Below are positions 17,982 through 26,029 of a DNA stretch of 64,000 nucleotides, in pieces. The stretch covers positions 1,164,110 to 1,228,109 of the forward strand of contig NZ_JACHXZ010000001.1 in the NCBI RefSeq assembly GCF_014192475.1, written 5' to 3'. Within the stretch, counting starts at the first letter, position 1. The number at the start of each line of letters is the position of its first letter. The stretch is from Simiduia aestuariiviva. GTDB lineage: Bacteria > Pseudomonadota > Gammaproteobacteria > Pseudomonadales > Cellvibrionaceae. The notes under the pieces were generated by a model. It searched no databases and was not told where the DNA came from. It saw nothing but the letters and a program-made list of their open reading frames with translations. The position numbers and the translations under genes are program-made.

Positions 17982-18302
17982 CTACTTGCACCAAATGTCG
18001 ACGGTGCGCGCAGTGTCACCTGTAGGCATGCCACCCCAAGACGTTGAAGACGCCATGCCGCTGTCGTAGGCCTCATACTTTTCAAAGCCGCGCTCTTTAC
18101 ATTTAGCGTCTGCGAAGTCTGGGTAATCCAACTTTTCTACGCGGTTATTGTTCATCCAGGCGCCGGCTTCCACGTACTTTGCAGAAATATCCGGTGGACG
18201 CTTATTGCCATTGGCATCGGTGGGAATCACGCCAGCGGATGGACCGGCACAGCCGCTGACCACCAAAGCAAAAAAACCGGCTGTAATAAGGGTGTACTTC
18301 AT
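17982..18302 (-). CDS. Small lipoprotein, possibly YecR-like
   Basis: 106-aa lipoprotein. The signal peptide ends in VVSGC (Cys18). The mature domain has two later cysteines (AKCKERGF and the C-terminal DIWCK) that may form a disulfide, and an aromatic/Gly-rich segment between. The Cys-x-x-x-Gly-(Phe/Tyr) pattern recalls YecR-type lipoproteins, but I am not certain of the family. It has a good Shine-Dalgarno (AAGGAG) 7 bp before the ATG. It stands alone. Confidence 0.75.
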   Translation of the reverse strand: MKYTLITAGFFALVVSGCAGPSAGVIPTDANGNKRPPDISAKYVEAGAWMNNNRVEKLDYPDFADAKCKERGFEKYEAYDSGMASSTSWGGMPTGDTARTVDIWCK

Positions 18303-18908
18303 GTGTTAGCTCCTTGTTAATTACATCGCAAAACGCTTGCGGGGCAAGGTATGAAAATCGCCTGCTGTTGAACGGGGCATTCACAGCCCAACTGCTGAAG
18401 GTGATAGTAGACACAGGGAGTGTAGTTAATTCCCTCAATTCGGCCAGTGATAGCATGGAGTAATGAAATGGCTCATTATTTGCAGTGTATTGAAATTTGG
18501 CGGGGCTATATAGCTGGCTAGGCGGGTAGTCTCGGTAACATTTACGCAGTTCAGTCGGTAATTTTGGTGTAATTTTCTGTCGTTGCTGTTCCTTATTTTT
18601 GTGTGGTCAAAGAGCCAGAGCGGAGGGGATACTGCAGATACTAGCGGGGGCGACATGAGTGGCGGGCATACGAACCATAGCCTTGACCACCCTGTTACTG
18701 CGTCGGTAAAAGGTAATCCGCCTAGCCCCATGCACATCGCCGAGATTCATGGCTAAGCGCGGCCAAAGCGCCGGCAATAGGGCGTTCTGCCCAGTTGACC
18801 ACTAAGGCCAACGCTTTGAATGGCCGCACCGCAAATAGCGCGATAAGCGTACTTTCGTGGCACTGTGGTTAAATGTGAGACAATCTTATACAGCACCCAA
18901 GCAGTTGT
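18303..18908. other. Intergenic region, about 600 bp, with copy A of a dispersed repeat
   Basis: No supported gene. Its right part (18724 to about 18850) carries copy A of a repeat described separately; the rest shows no features I can name. Frames crossing it (18202-18456 and 18435-18737, minus) lack recognisable domains. Confidence 0.55.
18724..18865 (+). repeat. Dispersed intergenic repeat, copy A
   Basis: Shares with 22463-22645 the blocks CCCCATGCACATCG, ATGGCT, GGGCGTTCTGCCCA, TTGACCA and GAATGGCCGC in the same order and orientation. Copy A lacks about 45 bp present in copy B between ATGGCT and GCCAAAG. It is non-coding in both places as far as I can see. Confidence 0.8.
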
Positions 18909-19346
18909 TTATCTTTGCTCGATCACAAAGAGGCGTTTCTTTGCCCATGGAGAGGCATAGCTAATTGCTGATCCTATCCCAAGAGTGCTGAGAGAGCGAC
19001 GGGGCGCGGTTGCTACCGTTGCACTGAAGCGGTTATCGCCCATGAAACTGAACGCCAGCGTTCTATCGTCTACTAAGTTGGCATCTTTATAGATGCCGGG
19101 AGTGTTCACTTGGCCAATATCAATCTGCTCGAATGTGGCGTTCGGGAAGTCAATCAGTAGTAGATGCAGGCATTCTTCATAGGGGCAGTCGTCGGATGTC
19201 ACTAGCAGATATTGGTCATCGTGGAGGCGATATTGATCTTCTAGAATAATGCCTGGCACAGTAAAAGTATGCTTGGCGTCTTGCGCAGAGAGTATTGACT
19301 GTCCGTTGTCTTGAGGGATTAACGTTAGCGCGCCCGTGGGTTCCAT
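18909..19346 (-). CDS. Hypothetical protein
   Basis: 145 aa, start at ATG (minus strand, 19346). Soluble, mostly short beta strands by pattern (TFTVPGIIL, YLLVTSDD, LHLLLIDF, TLAFSFMG), with no signal peptide, membrane segment or catalytic motif. I recognise no family. It may be the C-terminal part of a longer ancestor, as it begins without an obvious Shine-Dalgarno. Its base composition is more AT-rich than the core genes. A palindromic element lies just upstream (19399-19473). Confidence 0.5.
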   Translation of the reverse strand: MEPTGALTLIPQDNGQSILSAQDAKHTFTVPGIILEDQYRLHDDQYLLVTSDDCPYEECLHLLLIDFPNATFEQIDIGQVNTPGIYKDANLVDDRTLAFSFMGDNRFSATVATAPRRSLSTLGIGSAISYASPWAKKRLFVIEQR

Positions 19347-19398
19347 AGCTGCCTACAGTAACTCGTTTAGTAGAGGCTTAATCTTATTTGGGGTCAGT

Positions 19399-19473
19399 GT
19401 AACAACTATGACCAGCCGTTAGGAAATAGAGTGGTATTCATCCAAATATCTGAGTAGGCAACGGAGTTGTTAC
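19399..19473 (-). repeat. Palindromic element, possible degenerate attC
   Basis: Arms GTAACAACT (19399-19407) and AGTTGTTAC (19465-19473) are perfect complements. An inner pair, CCGTT (19416-19420) and AACGG (19460-19464), sits with an 8-nt bulge on one side only. That is the R''/L''/L'/R' arrangement of an attC site, about 50 bp after the stop of the sterol-desaturase gene on the minus strand. The core triplets fit, but the flanking consensus positions are imperfect. Confidence 0.4.
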
Positions 19474-19524
19474 GCCCATCCGAGCACCCTTCCCCCAAAC
19501 GTATAAGAAACTGTTACGAGCATC

Positions 19525-20238
19525 CTACCCTTTTGTTTTACAGAGGTAGTCCCAGATAGAATTTACAAATCCAAAATTCCTATTGCCAACTCTATGATGT
19601 GTCACATGTTGATTGGCTAGATTATTTGTCAGGTTAGTCGCTGGGTTTACATGTAATAGTGAGGTATTACTGTGGATGAAAATGGTAAAAAGCATGCCGC
19701 TGAAATGTAGAACAAAGGCTACCCCGATGCTCATTGGTACAAAGAGCATAAAAATAGGCGCTGAAATGCCAATGAATGCTGCCTCAATAGGGTGCACGCT
19801 GTAAGCGCTCCACGGCGTGGTGCGAGTTGATCGGTGATGTACAGCGTGAATTTTTATTAGCCACTTAGTATGCAGTAATCTGTGAACAAAGTAAGAATAG
19901 GTTTCGTAAAAAATAATAAAAACAACTACCTGGAGCAATAATTCGATTAAATTCTCTGGCCAAACCGTGCTGTAGACCAATCGAGTGAGCAAGCTGAGTG
20001 CTGCAAAAATGCCGCAAGCGATAATGCCATAATAAATTTCGATTCGCCGCTGATTGGCTCTAGGCGCACGGTCGTCGATCCATGCCGCCATTTTTCGATC
20101 AATTAATAGATGGCTGGCTCTCTCAATGATGTAAGCACTGATGAGGTAGGCAGTAGTATTTGAAGCGAATGCAATGGTGAACGCAATTGGCCAAGGTGCA
20201 GCAATCCAATAGCGCAGTAGTTCATCGATGAGATTCAT
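19525..20238 (-). CDS. Sterol desaturase / fatty acid hydroxylase family membrane protein
   Basis: 237-aa integral membrane di-iron enzyme of the sterol desaturase/fatty acid hydroxylase superfamily. The histidine clusters are present in order: HRLLH, HAVHH and HVTHH, followed by the usual GNRNFGFVNSIWDYL ending. About four hydrophobic segments surround them. Members hydroxylate or desaturate lipid acyl or isoprenoid chains; the substrate here cannot be told. It lies in the AT-richer accessory region and may be a mobile cassette (see the palindromic element downstream). The ATG start at 20238 has no strong Shine-Dalgarno. Confidence 0.87.
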   Translation of the reverse strand: MNLIDELLRYWIAAPWPIAFTIAFASNTTAYLISAYIIERASHLLIDRKMAAWIDDRAPRANQRRIEIYYGIIACGIFAALSLLTRLVYSTVWPENLIELLLQVVVFIIFYETYSYFVHRLLHTKWLIKIHAVHHRSTRTTPWSAYSVHPIEAAFIGISAPIFMLFVPMSIGVAFVLHFSGMLFTIFIHSNTSLLHVNPATNLTNNLANQHVTHHRVGNRNFGFVNSIWDYLCKTKG

Positions 20239-20381
20239 GTTGTTAAGTCTGAGTAGCTTTATATTTCAATTAATCACTGGTCTTGAAGTCCGATGCTTTG
20301 GATAACTGTCTTGCAAGGAGGCTCCATGGCCGCTACCCAGTAGGTGAGGCTCAAGGCAGCTGGTGCATGGATTTTCAGCCA

Positions 20382-22004
20382 CTAATTTAGTTTGTCGTCA
20401 TCTACGTAGGCGATTTCGCCGTTGACGATTGTTAATACACTGGTGGTATTTGGCAATTCCTCTAGTGGTACTTCAAGTATATTTTGGGAGAGTACGGCCA
20501 AGTCTGCTTGCATGCCGGTTTTAATTTGCCCCAGTTGAGCTTCTTGTTTGCCGGCATAGGCGGAACCGGAGGTATAAAGTTGTAGGGCGGAGGCGACGTC
20601 TATGCCTTCTTCGGGGCGGGCTGCGTGGATACGCGCGAACATCATATTTAAATAGGGGTTCATTGGCCCATCAGAGCCAATAGCTAGCGCAATGTTATGG
20701 TCGATTAAGGTCTTGAAGTACATGAAAGGGTGGTTTTTGGGCAAACGCTGAGTGCCAATGGCTTTATTCATAAAGTGCGAGGGATTTTGCACAACAATAA
20801 TGCCTTGCTTTTTAGCGCGCTGCAGTAGCGCTGCGTTGAAACCATCGCCGTGTTCAATTCTTACCCTGTAATCAGGCCAATTGACGTCGCGCTTTTCCAT
20901 TTCAGTCAGTAAGGTAGCTAAGGTTCTGTCGCCGGAGATGTGAAATAGGGGTTGCGAATTTCGCTCGATGACACCATCCAATAGTTTGCCGATATAGTCG
21001 GCACTAAAATTGATGCGCCCACGCCAGTTGGGTTGATCGAGATAGTCAACGCTAAGTGCGGCACCGCGCTCGATGGGCGTGCCATCAAGAATCCATTTTT
21101 CGCCTTGTACAATAATTTTGGGGTTGATAGTTTTCGCACTGGGTAAGTATGTATTCTTGGCTACCGAGATGTGAGGCATGGGGATTGCCGTCACTCGCAC
21201 CGGCAGCTTGGCTTGTTCTAGTAATTGAAGGTATCGGTCGAATTTCAGCATTGGCATATCGTGCCAACTGGTGATGCCGAATTTTATGGCGCGCTCTGCC
21301 TGTGTTTTGAGCTGGTCGATAATTACTTCATCGCTCAGTTGGTTAACCATGGTGGCTTTCGGCACCCAGTGCGCATATTCATACAGACGCCCAGTTAACG
21401 CCCCCTTAGTGTCTTGTTCATAAAACCCACCATCATTTGCTTCGGGTAGCGCGCCTATGTTTAACCCGTTCATTGCCAGCGAATTCATGACATCGCCATG
21501 GCCATAGTAAGTTGCTAGCCAGACGGGGTGCTGTGGGGCGAGTGCGTCTAGAAAGGCGGCGTTGATGCTGGCGTCATCGATTACACGCCCACCAATGCTC
21601 ACGTATAGCCACGTGCCCTTAGCAGTTTTGGCCACGGCATCTTTGATGGCCGTTGCTACTTGGTGTTTGGTTGGGTTGAGCGTGTCAAAGGACAGCCTTT
21701 TTATATTCCCTGGGCTCATTATCGAGTGATGGTGTGCATCGATAATTCCGGGGATAACCAGCTTACTCTCTACGTCAATGATGCGCGTCATTGCGGATGT
21801 ATATTGCTGAATATCTTTGTTCTCGAACACGCCAACGATGATGCCGTTGTGTATGGCAATGCTATCGTGTGTTGGATGGACTTCGCCGGACACAAAAAGG
21901 CTACCGTTGGTAATAATAAGGTCGGCTGGATGGGTGTCTGACTGCGCAGAGGAAATGAATAGCGTTGCGTTTAAACCTAAAATAAACCACACAATGGCTC
22001 GCAT
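20382..22004 (-). CDS. Exported amidohydrolase, YtcJ-like
   Basis: 540-aa metal-dependent amidohydrolase (amidohydrolase 3 / YtcJ type). It carries a signal peptide (about 1-22, ending SSAQS), so it is periplasmic or secreted. Motifs: the metal-binding DAHHHS near residue 90, RIEHGDGF, and GSDGPMNPY near the end, followed by the LGQIKTGMQADLAVL closing strand of the composite beta domain. The reaction is hydrolysis of an amide, imine or similar C-N bond; the substrate is unknown. The Shine-Dalgarno AAGGAAA precedes the ATG, and a 9-bp tandem repeat lies directly upstream of that, which could affect expression. Confidence 0.88.
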   Translation of the reverse strand: MRAIVWFILGLNATLFISSAQSDTHPADLIITNGSLFVSGEVHPTHDSIAIHNGIIVGVFENKDIQQYTSAMTRIIDVESKLVIPGIIDAHHHSIMSPGNIKRLSFDTLNPTKHQVATAIKDAVAKTAKGTWLYVSIGGRVIDDASINAAFLDALAPQHPVWLATYYGHGDVMNSLAMNGLNIGALPEANDGGFYEQDTKGALTGRLYEYAHWVPKATMVNQLSDEVIIDQLKTQAERAIKFGITSWHDMPMLKFDRYLQLLEQAKLPVRVTAIPMPHISVAKNTYLPSAKTINPKIIVQGEKWILDGTPIERGAALSVDYLDQPNWRGRINFSADYIGKLLDGVIERNSQPLFHISGDRTLATLLTEMEKRDVNWPDYRVRIEHGDGFNAALLQRAKKQGIIVVQNPSHFMNKAIGTQRLPKNHPFMYFKTLIDHNIALAIGSDGPMNPYLNMMFARIHAARPEEGIDVASALQLYTSGSAYAGKQEAQLGQIKTGMQADLAVLSQNILEVPLEELPNTTSVLTIVNGEIAYVDDDKLN

Positions 22005-22026
22005 GTAACGTTTCCTTGTTTCTATT

Positions 22027-22080
22027 GTTATTGGTGTTATTGGTGTTATTGGTGTTATTGGTGTTATTGGTGTTATTGGG
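22027..22080. repeat. 9-bp tandem repeat, six copies, in the 5' leader of the amidohydrolase gene
   Basis: GTTATTGGT is repeated six times (22027-22080; the last copy ends GGG). The array starts about 23 bp upstream of the minus-strand ATG at 22004, next to its Shine-Dalgarno. Such arrays can change copy number by slippage. Confidence 0.93.
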
Positions 22081-22787
22081 AATAGCGGCGTGTAATCACC
22101 TGACTAGCTCAATGTTAACGCTCTTTTTTTAGGTGGCGGTTGGGCATAACGCTGCGATTATTCCAGTGGGTCTGCTATCTCGGCTCCGGCCGATGTGCCC
22201 GAGATTACGTCAGATTAGCATCTATTTGCCAGGAGTAACAAAACGGTGCGGTTTATTGAGTGCTAAAGGGCTGAGAGGCGGCGATGAGTCAGAGGTATTT
22301 GCGCAGCGTAGCTTGGATATTCTTTTAAGTGAGGCCAAAGAGCGGGAGCGCAGGGGAGGCGGGGTGTGCTAACCAGCGCGATGTTAGGCGCGATCATATA
22401 AACCAGACGACGCGTAGCCTAGAGCACGCGCTTACAGCGTTACTGAAAGACCACCCATTCTGCCCCATGCACATCGGCGAAATTTATGGCTGAGCTTGCC
22501 CTATGCATAGGGATCAGCGAATACCCTACTGGCAGTAGCCAAAGGGCCGGAAACAGGGCGTTCTGCCCAATTGACCATCCAAATCCAACCCGCTGAATGG
22601 CCGCTCCGGAAGGGCGCCTAAGGCGTGGATTCGTCGCAATGCAGATTATCCAGCGGAGCTGCTTAGGCTGTGTTCAACCTTCTAATTCTGATAGCTACAA
22701 AATTATTTGGCGTCTAAGTCATCCAATAGTGGCAGTGTCCCGTAGCACTTAAAACATGCATAACAACAGAACACATTAGGGGTGCTC
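22081..22787. other. Intergenic region, about 700 bp, with copy B of the dispersed repeat
   Basis: No gene I can support. A 79-codon plus-strand frame (22133-22372) has no recognised motif. The right half holds copy B of the dispersed repeat. The peroxiredoxin gene's Shine-Dalgarno (AGGGG, 22778-22782) is at the right end. Confidence 0.5.
22463..22645 (+). repeat. Dispersed intergenic repeat, copy B
   Basis: Same ordered blocks as 18724-18865. Copy B has an additional segment of about 45 bp (near 22497-22540) containing the palindrome CCCTATGCATAGGG. The two copies are 3.7 kb apart, both in non-coding DNA. Confidence 0.8.
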
Positions 22788-23372
22788 ATGCGTATTAACA
22801 CACCAAGCCAAAACATGGGCTTTAGTGCTAAAGATATTTACGGCAATAGCTTTAGCCTTAAGAGATTGAGGGGCAAGCGCGTGTTATTGGCGTTTTTTCG
22901 TGACGCAGCCTGCCCCTTCTGCCACTTGCGCGTGTATGAAATTACCCAGAACTACCAACGCTGGAAAGAGCAAAATCTGGAGGTCGTGGCGGTATTCAGT
23001 GATACCAGTAGCCAGGTGCGCCGCTTTGTGGCCCAGCATCCTCGGCCGTTTACCATTCTCGCAGACCCCAATTTACAACTGTACAACCACTTCGGTGTAG
23101 AAACCTCGGGCGCCGCGCTCTTAAAAGCGCTGCTGTTAAAGCTACCCCGCATTGTGAAAGGCTTTTGGTTGGGCGCGAAACCCAGCAACAATCCGCACGT
23201 GACGCTGGTGCCAGCAGATTTTCTATTTAATGAGGCCGGTGTGTTAGAGCACGCATGGTATGGCAGCAATACCAGTGATCACCTGCCACTGGCTGAGATT
23301 CAGAGTTTCATTAACGAAGGGCGGAGCCGCATTTCAATTACAGCGGGCGCCCTTGCAAGTGTGGCCAAATGA
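22788..23372 (+). CDS. Peroxiredoxin-like (AhpC/TSA) protein
   Basis: 194-aa thioredoxin-fold protein of the AhpC/TSA (redoxin) family. The active-site region AACPFC places the peroxidatic-type Cys42 and a CxxC partner Cys45; ADPNLQLYNHFGVE is the typical second motif. A hydrophobic/basic insertion (LLKALLLKLPRIVKGFW) resembles that of peroxiredoxin-like cytoplasmic proteins that contact the membrane. I choose ATG 22788 (Shine-Dalgarno AGGGG five bases upstream) over GTG 22782. Role: reduction of peroxides or thiol relay. It is monocistronic. Confidence 0.85.
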   Translation: MRINTPSQNMGFSAKDIYGNSFSLKRLRGKRVLLAFFRDAACPFCHLRVYEITQNYQRWKEQNLEVVAVFSDTSSQVRRFVAQHPRPFTILADPNLQLYNHFGVETSGAALLKALLLKLPRIVKGFWLGAKPSNNPHVTLVPADFLFNEAGVLEHAWYGSNTSDHLPLAEIQSFINEGRSRISITAGALASVAK

Positions 23373-23440
23373 GTAACTAGGGTTCATGGGGTTGGAGCAG
23401 GGGGGCAGGTTGACCCTTTGACCCGTCTCTTTGATCCCTT

Positions 23441-23475
23441 CCATCGATATGATCCATCGATTTGATCCATCGATC
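23441..23475. repeat. 13-bp tandem repeat, about 2.5 copies
   Basis: CCATCGATATGAT (23441-23453) and CCATCGATTTGAT (23454-23466), followed by CCATCGATC. It lies between the peroxiredoxin gene and the NTF2-like gene. Confidence 0.85.
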
Positions 23476-23597
23476 CCGCCTGCGGTGGTGCATATACGCA
23501 CCATACACCATAGAAAACAATCCAACCGCAACCAAATCTATATTGGTAGACTTGGCGCAACCATTACCGTTCAAACACAAATAATTAGGAATCAACC

Positions 23598-24089
23598 ATG
23601 AACACGGGACAACGGCTGGGCTATTTACTTTGGATCATCGCGCTACTTCCCCTGGCTGCCACTGCCAGCACCGATGAACCCACCGCAAAAGCGGAAACCG
23701 AGATCACGCAGCTTTTTCGTGGCTACATGAGTAAATACAATCATTACATTACCCGGGGCGCGCTACCGAATAAGCCCGACCTCTACGCCGACAATTTAAT
23801 AGTGATGTCGTCTGCGAGGGACGCAACGAGTGTTACATCAGATGAAATGAACCGACAAGTGACCGTTTTTTTAGACTCACTGAAGTCTCAAGGGGTAAAA
23901 TCGGTTACCTGGGAAAGCATCGACATTACCTTGTTGGATGGCAATCTAGCGCTGGCAAGTAATGTCGCAGTGCGTTACAACGACAACGGTGAAACCGTCA
24001 GCCGGGTGGGTGCCACCTACTTTCTAAACAAAATAAAAGACCAATGGCGCATCACGGCCTTTGCGGTTCACAACCCAGACTATCGCTGA
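23598..24089 (+). CDS. Exported NTF2-like (SnoaL/DUF4440-type) protein
   Basis: 163 aa with a cleavable signal peptide (about 1-24, ATAS). The mature domain has the NTF2-like pattern: helix EITQLFRGYMSKYNHYI, then YADNLIVMSS, and strands LALASNVAVRYN, TYFLNK and QWRITAFAVH. Such domains form a cone that binds small ligands or acts as a dimerisation module; no active-site residues can be named. It starts with ATG after a weak Shine-Dalgarno and lies 23 bp upstream of a LysR gene on the same strand, so the two may be co-transcribed. Confidence 0.78.
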   Translation: MNTGQRLGYLLWIIALLPLAATASTDEPTAKAETEITQLFRGYMSKYNHYITRGALPNKPDLYADNLIVMSSARDATSVTSDEMNRQVTVFLDSLKSQGVKSVTWESIDITLLDGNLALASNVAVRYNDNGETVSRVGATYFLNKIKDQWRITAFAVHNPDYR

Positions 24090-24112
24090 TTTTTTCACAG
24101 TACGGTTGCTAG

Positions 24113-24982
24113 ATGATCAATTGGGATGATTACCGGGTTCTATTGGCAATACAACGCAGCACTTCATTGCGCGCCGCAGCAAAAAGCCTCGGCGTGAACC
24201 ATTCTACGGTTCAGCGTCGATGCACAACCATCAATCAAAAATACGCCAGCAAGTTGATAGAGCAAACCGGTGCCAGCTATCGGTTATCCGAGCTCGGACT
24301 CGCCCTGTCTGAAACGGCAGAGAAATTAGAAAGCCTTATTCTTGAAGATGAGCGTTTGTATGCGGCCAGCCAGATTGAGCTGGCTGGCGAGATTAAATTA
24401 TCTCTGCCGCCGCCGTTCCTTCAATTTTTGCTGCTTGATGACATTAACGGTTTCCGTCGAGAACACCCCGGCATCAAGCTGACGGTGCAATCGTCGTTCA
24501 AGCTTGCTGATCTTAATTTATCTGAGGCCCATGTCGTTATCAGAGTGTCGAATCATCCGGCGGAGCACTTGGTGGGCCATCGGCTGTTTCCTATTGGTGT
24601 GAACTACTATGCAAATCAAGATTACCTCAACAACACAGCGCGTCGGGACCTGCAATGGATCACCGCTCAGGTAGGGCCCGAACATAATGCTTGGATTGCC
24701 GACTCACCTTATCCCGAAGCGCCATGCCATTTATCTATTGATGACATAACCGCCCGGCACCAAGCGGCCGCCAGTGGCCACGGTATGATTCGCGGTGCAA
24801 ACTACATTGCAAGTCATTTTCCCGACCTGGTTCCCCTACACAAAGCCTCCGACACGCCGTTTCAGGACGTGTGGGTGTTAACCCATCCAGACTTCATCGG
24901 TCTGCCCAGAATCAAGCGGCTGATTCAGGCTTTGGTATCTGCTCTGAAGCAGAAACGACAAGTGATTGAAGGGAATATTTAG
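24113..24982 (+). CDS. LysR-family transcriptional regulator
   Basis: 289-aa LysR-type regulator. The N-terminal winged helix-turn-helix covers about 5-62 (STSLRAAAKSLGVNHSTVQRRC); an effector-binding domain of the periplasmic-binding fold follows (about 85-285). The first helix sequence is somewhat unusual for the family (DDYRVLLAIQRSTSLRAAA). It is close to the NTF2-like gene upstream on the same strand and may control it or the peroxiredoxin gene (inference). LysR regulators usually act on a divergent neighbour, but no such arrangement is seen here. Confidence 0.88.
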   Translation: MINWDDYRVLLAIQRSTSLRAAAKSLGVNHSTVQRRCTTINQKYASKLIEQTGASYRLSELGLALSETAEKLESLILEDERLYAASQIELAGEIKLSLPPPFLQFLLLDDINGFRREHPGIKLTVQSSFKLADLNLSEAHVVIRVSNHPAEHLVGHRLFPIGVNYYANQDYLNNTARRDLQWITAQVGPEHNAWIADSPYPEAPCHLSIDDITARHQAAASGHGMIRGANYIASHFPDLVPLHKASDTPFQDVWVLTHPDFIGLPRIKRLIQALVSALKQKRQVIEGNI

Positions 24983-25130
24983 CTTGTATTCATTAGAAAT
25001 TTGGATCAGATAGGAATTTACACAATTTTACGTGCCTAGATTCTTATCTGGCACCAATTATTTTGATAATTATTATACTGACCACCAAACCTCGACCCCC
25101 AAACCTATAAATAAAGTGTCCCCGGATTAC

Positions 25131-25592
25131 CTACCGAATTTCGCAATTTTTCTCCCATGACTTGAGCAAATTTTCAATTAAGGACATCCCCAAAGCTTTG
25201 TTTGAAGCATTTACTAGAAAATCATAGCCGCCCAACTTGAATGTCAAATAGAGTAAATCAACATCGTACAGTTTCTTAGCTGGAAATATTGAAATCTCCA
25301 ATCCATCTTTAAACTCAATATCCTTAGCTGTTATATCTACCAACTTATCGGCTCCAGTGCTTTCTAAAATTGACTCGACTTTACCCGCCGCCAAATCTAA
25401 TATCTCTTCTGAGTTGGAAAATCTATAGTAGGAAAGACTTTCAAGCTTCTCGGACTTCTCTAAGTCATATGGCACCGCTATAGCGCAACCGTCAATAGTT
25501 ATTGTGCTCGTTTCTCGACCTTGGCACCCCAATGCAAGCAGGGTTATAGAAAAATATCCTAATAATATTCGCAAAAAATGATTGGAACGCAT
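25131..25592 (-). CDS. Hypothetical lipoprotein
   Basis: 153 aa if started at the ATG at 25592 (MRSNHFLRILL), which gives a compact signal peptide with lipobox LALGC; an upstream ATG at 25619 would add nine residues. The mature part has one additional Cys pair region (DGCAIAVPYDLE and EKNCEIR) and alternates beta strands. I recognise no family. AT-rich composition and location beside the transposase repeats suggest acquired DNA (inference). Confidence 0.6.
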   Translation of the reverse strand: MRSNHFLRILLGYFSITLLALGCQGRETSTITIDGCAIAVPYDLEKSEKLESLSYYRFSNSEEILDLAAGKVESILESTGADKLVDITAKDIEFKDGLEISIFPAKKLYDVDLLYLTFKLGGYDFLVNASNKALGMSLIENLLKSWEKNCEIR

Positions 25593-25630
25593 AGTTATAC
25601 TCAATAAGACTTTCTTCATATGATAAGTAA

Positions 25631-25726
25631 AAGTGCGGGGACAGCCACACTAAGAAAGTGCGGGGACAGCCACACTAAGAAAGTGCGGGGACAGCCACAC
25701 TAAGAAAGTGCGGGGACAGCCACACT
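25631..25726 (+). repeat. 25-bp direct tandem repeats upstream of the Y1 transposase
   Basis: Four head-to-tail copies of a 25-bp unit with core GTGCGGGGACAGCCACACT start at 25631, 25656, 25681 and 25706; a fifth starts at 25870. There are no variable spacers, so it is not CRISPR. The core GGACAGCCAC is the reverse complement of GTGGCTGTCC found twice on the other side of the transposase gene. Confidence 0.95.
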
Positions 25727-26029
25727 AATAAAATGTAACCAATAAAAAACATACAATCCATACTTAATTACCGTGGGCGACATGCGGACTTCCGTGTATA
25801 AAGAAACTAAAGCCCAACCGGTGATCAAGGATGACAAAACCGCGCAAACATCTCATCAACGCTGCAAGAAAGTGCGGGGACAGCCACACTAATAAAATGT
25901 AACCAATAAAAAACATACAATCCATACTTAATTACCGTGGGCGACACGCGGACTTCCGTGTATAAAGAAACTAAAGACCAACCGGTGATCAAGGATGACA
26001 AAACCGCGCAAACATCTCATCGACGCTGC
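25706..26029 (+). repeat. 160-bp direct duplication carrying the transposase gene start
   Basis: The block 25706-25865 recurs at 25870-26029 (offset 164) with only a few substitutions. It contains the last 25-bp repeat, an AT-rich stretch, and the first 11 codons of the transposase. The left copy has ATG 25831 and reads 23 codons before a stop; the right copy has the true start, ATG 25995. Confidence 0.95.

Noticed and set aside
22133-22372. 79-codon plus-strand ORF in the spacer before the peroxiredoxin gene
   Set aside because: No recognisable motif or start signal; Arg/Gly-rich composition typical of non-coding translation.
25631-25726. Tandem 25-bp repeats as a CRISPR array
   Set aside because: Repeats are head to tail with no spacers, no cas genes are near, and they border a Y1 transposase.
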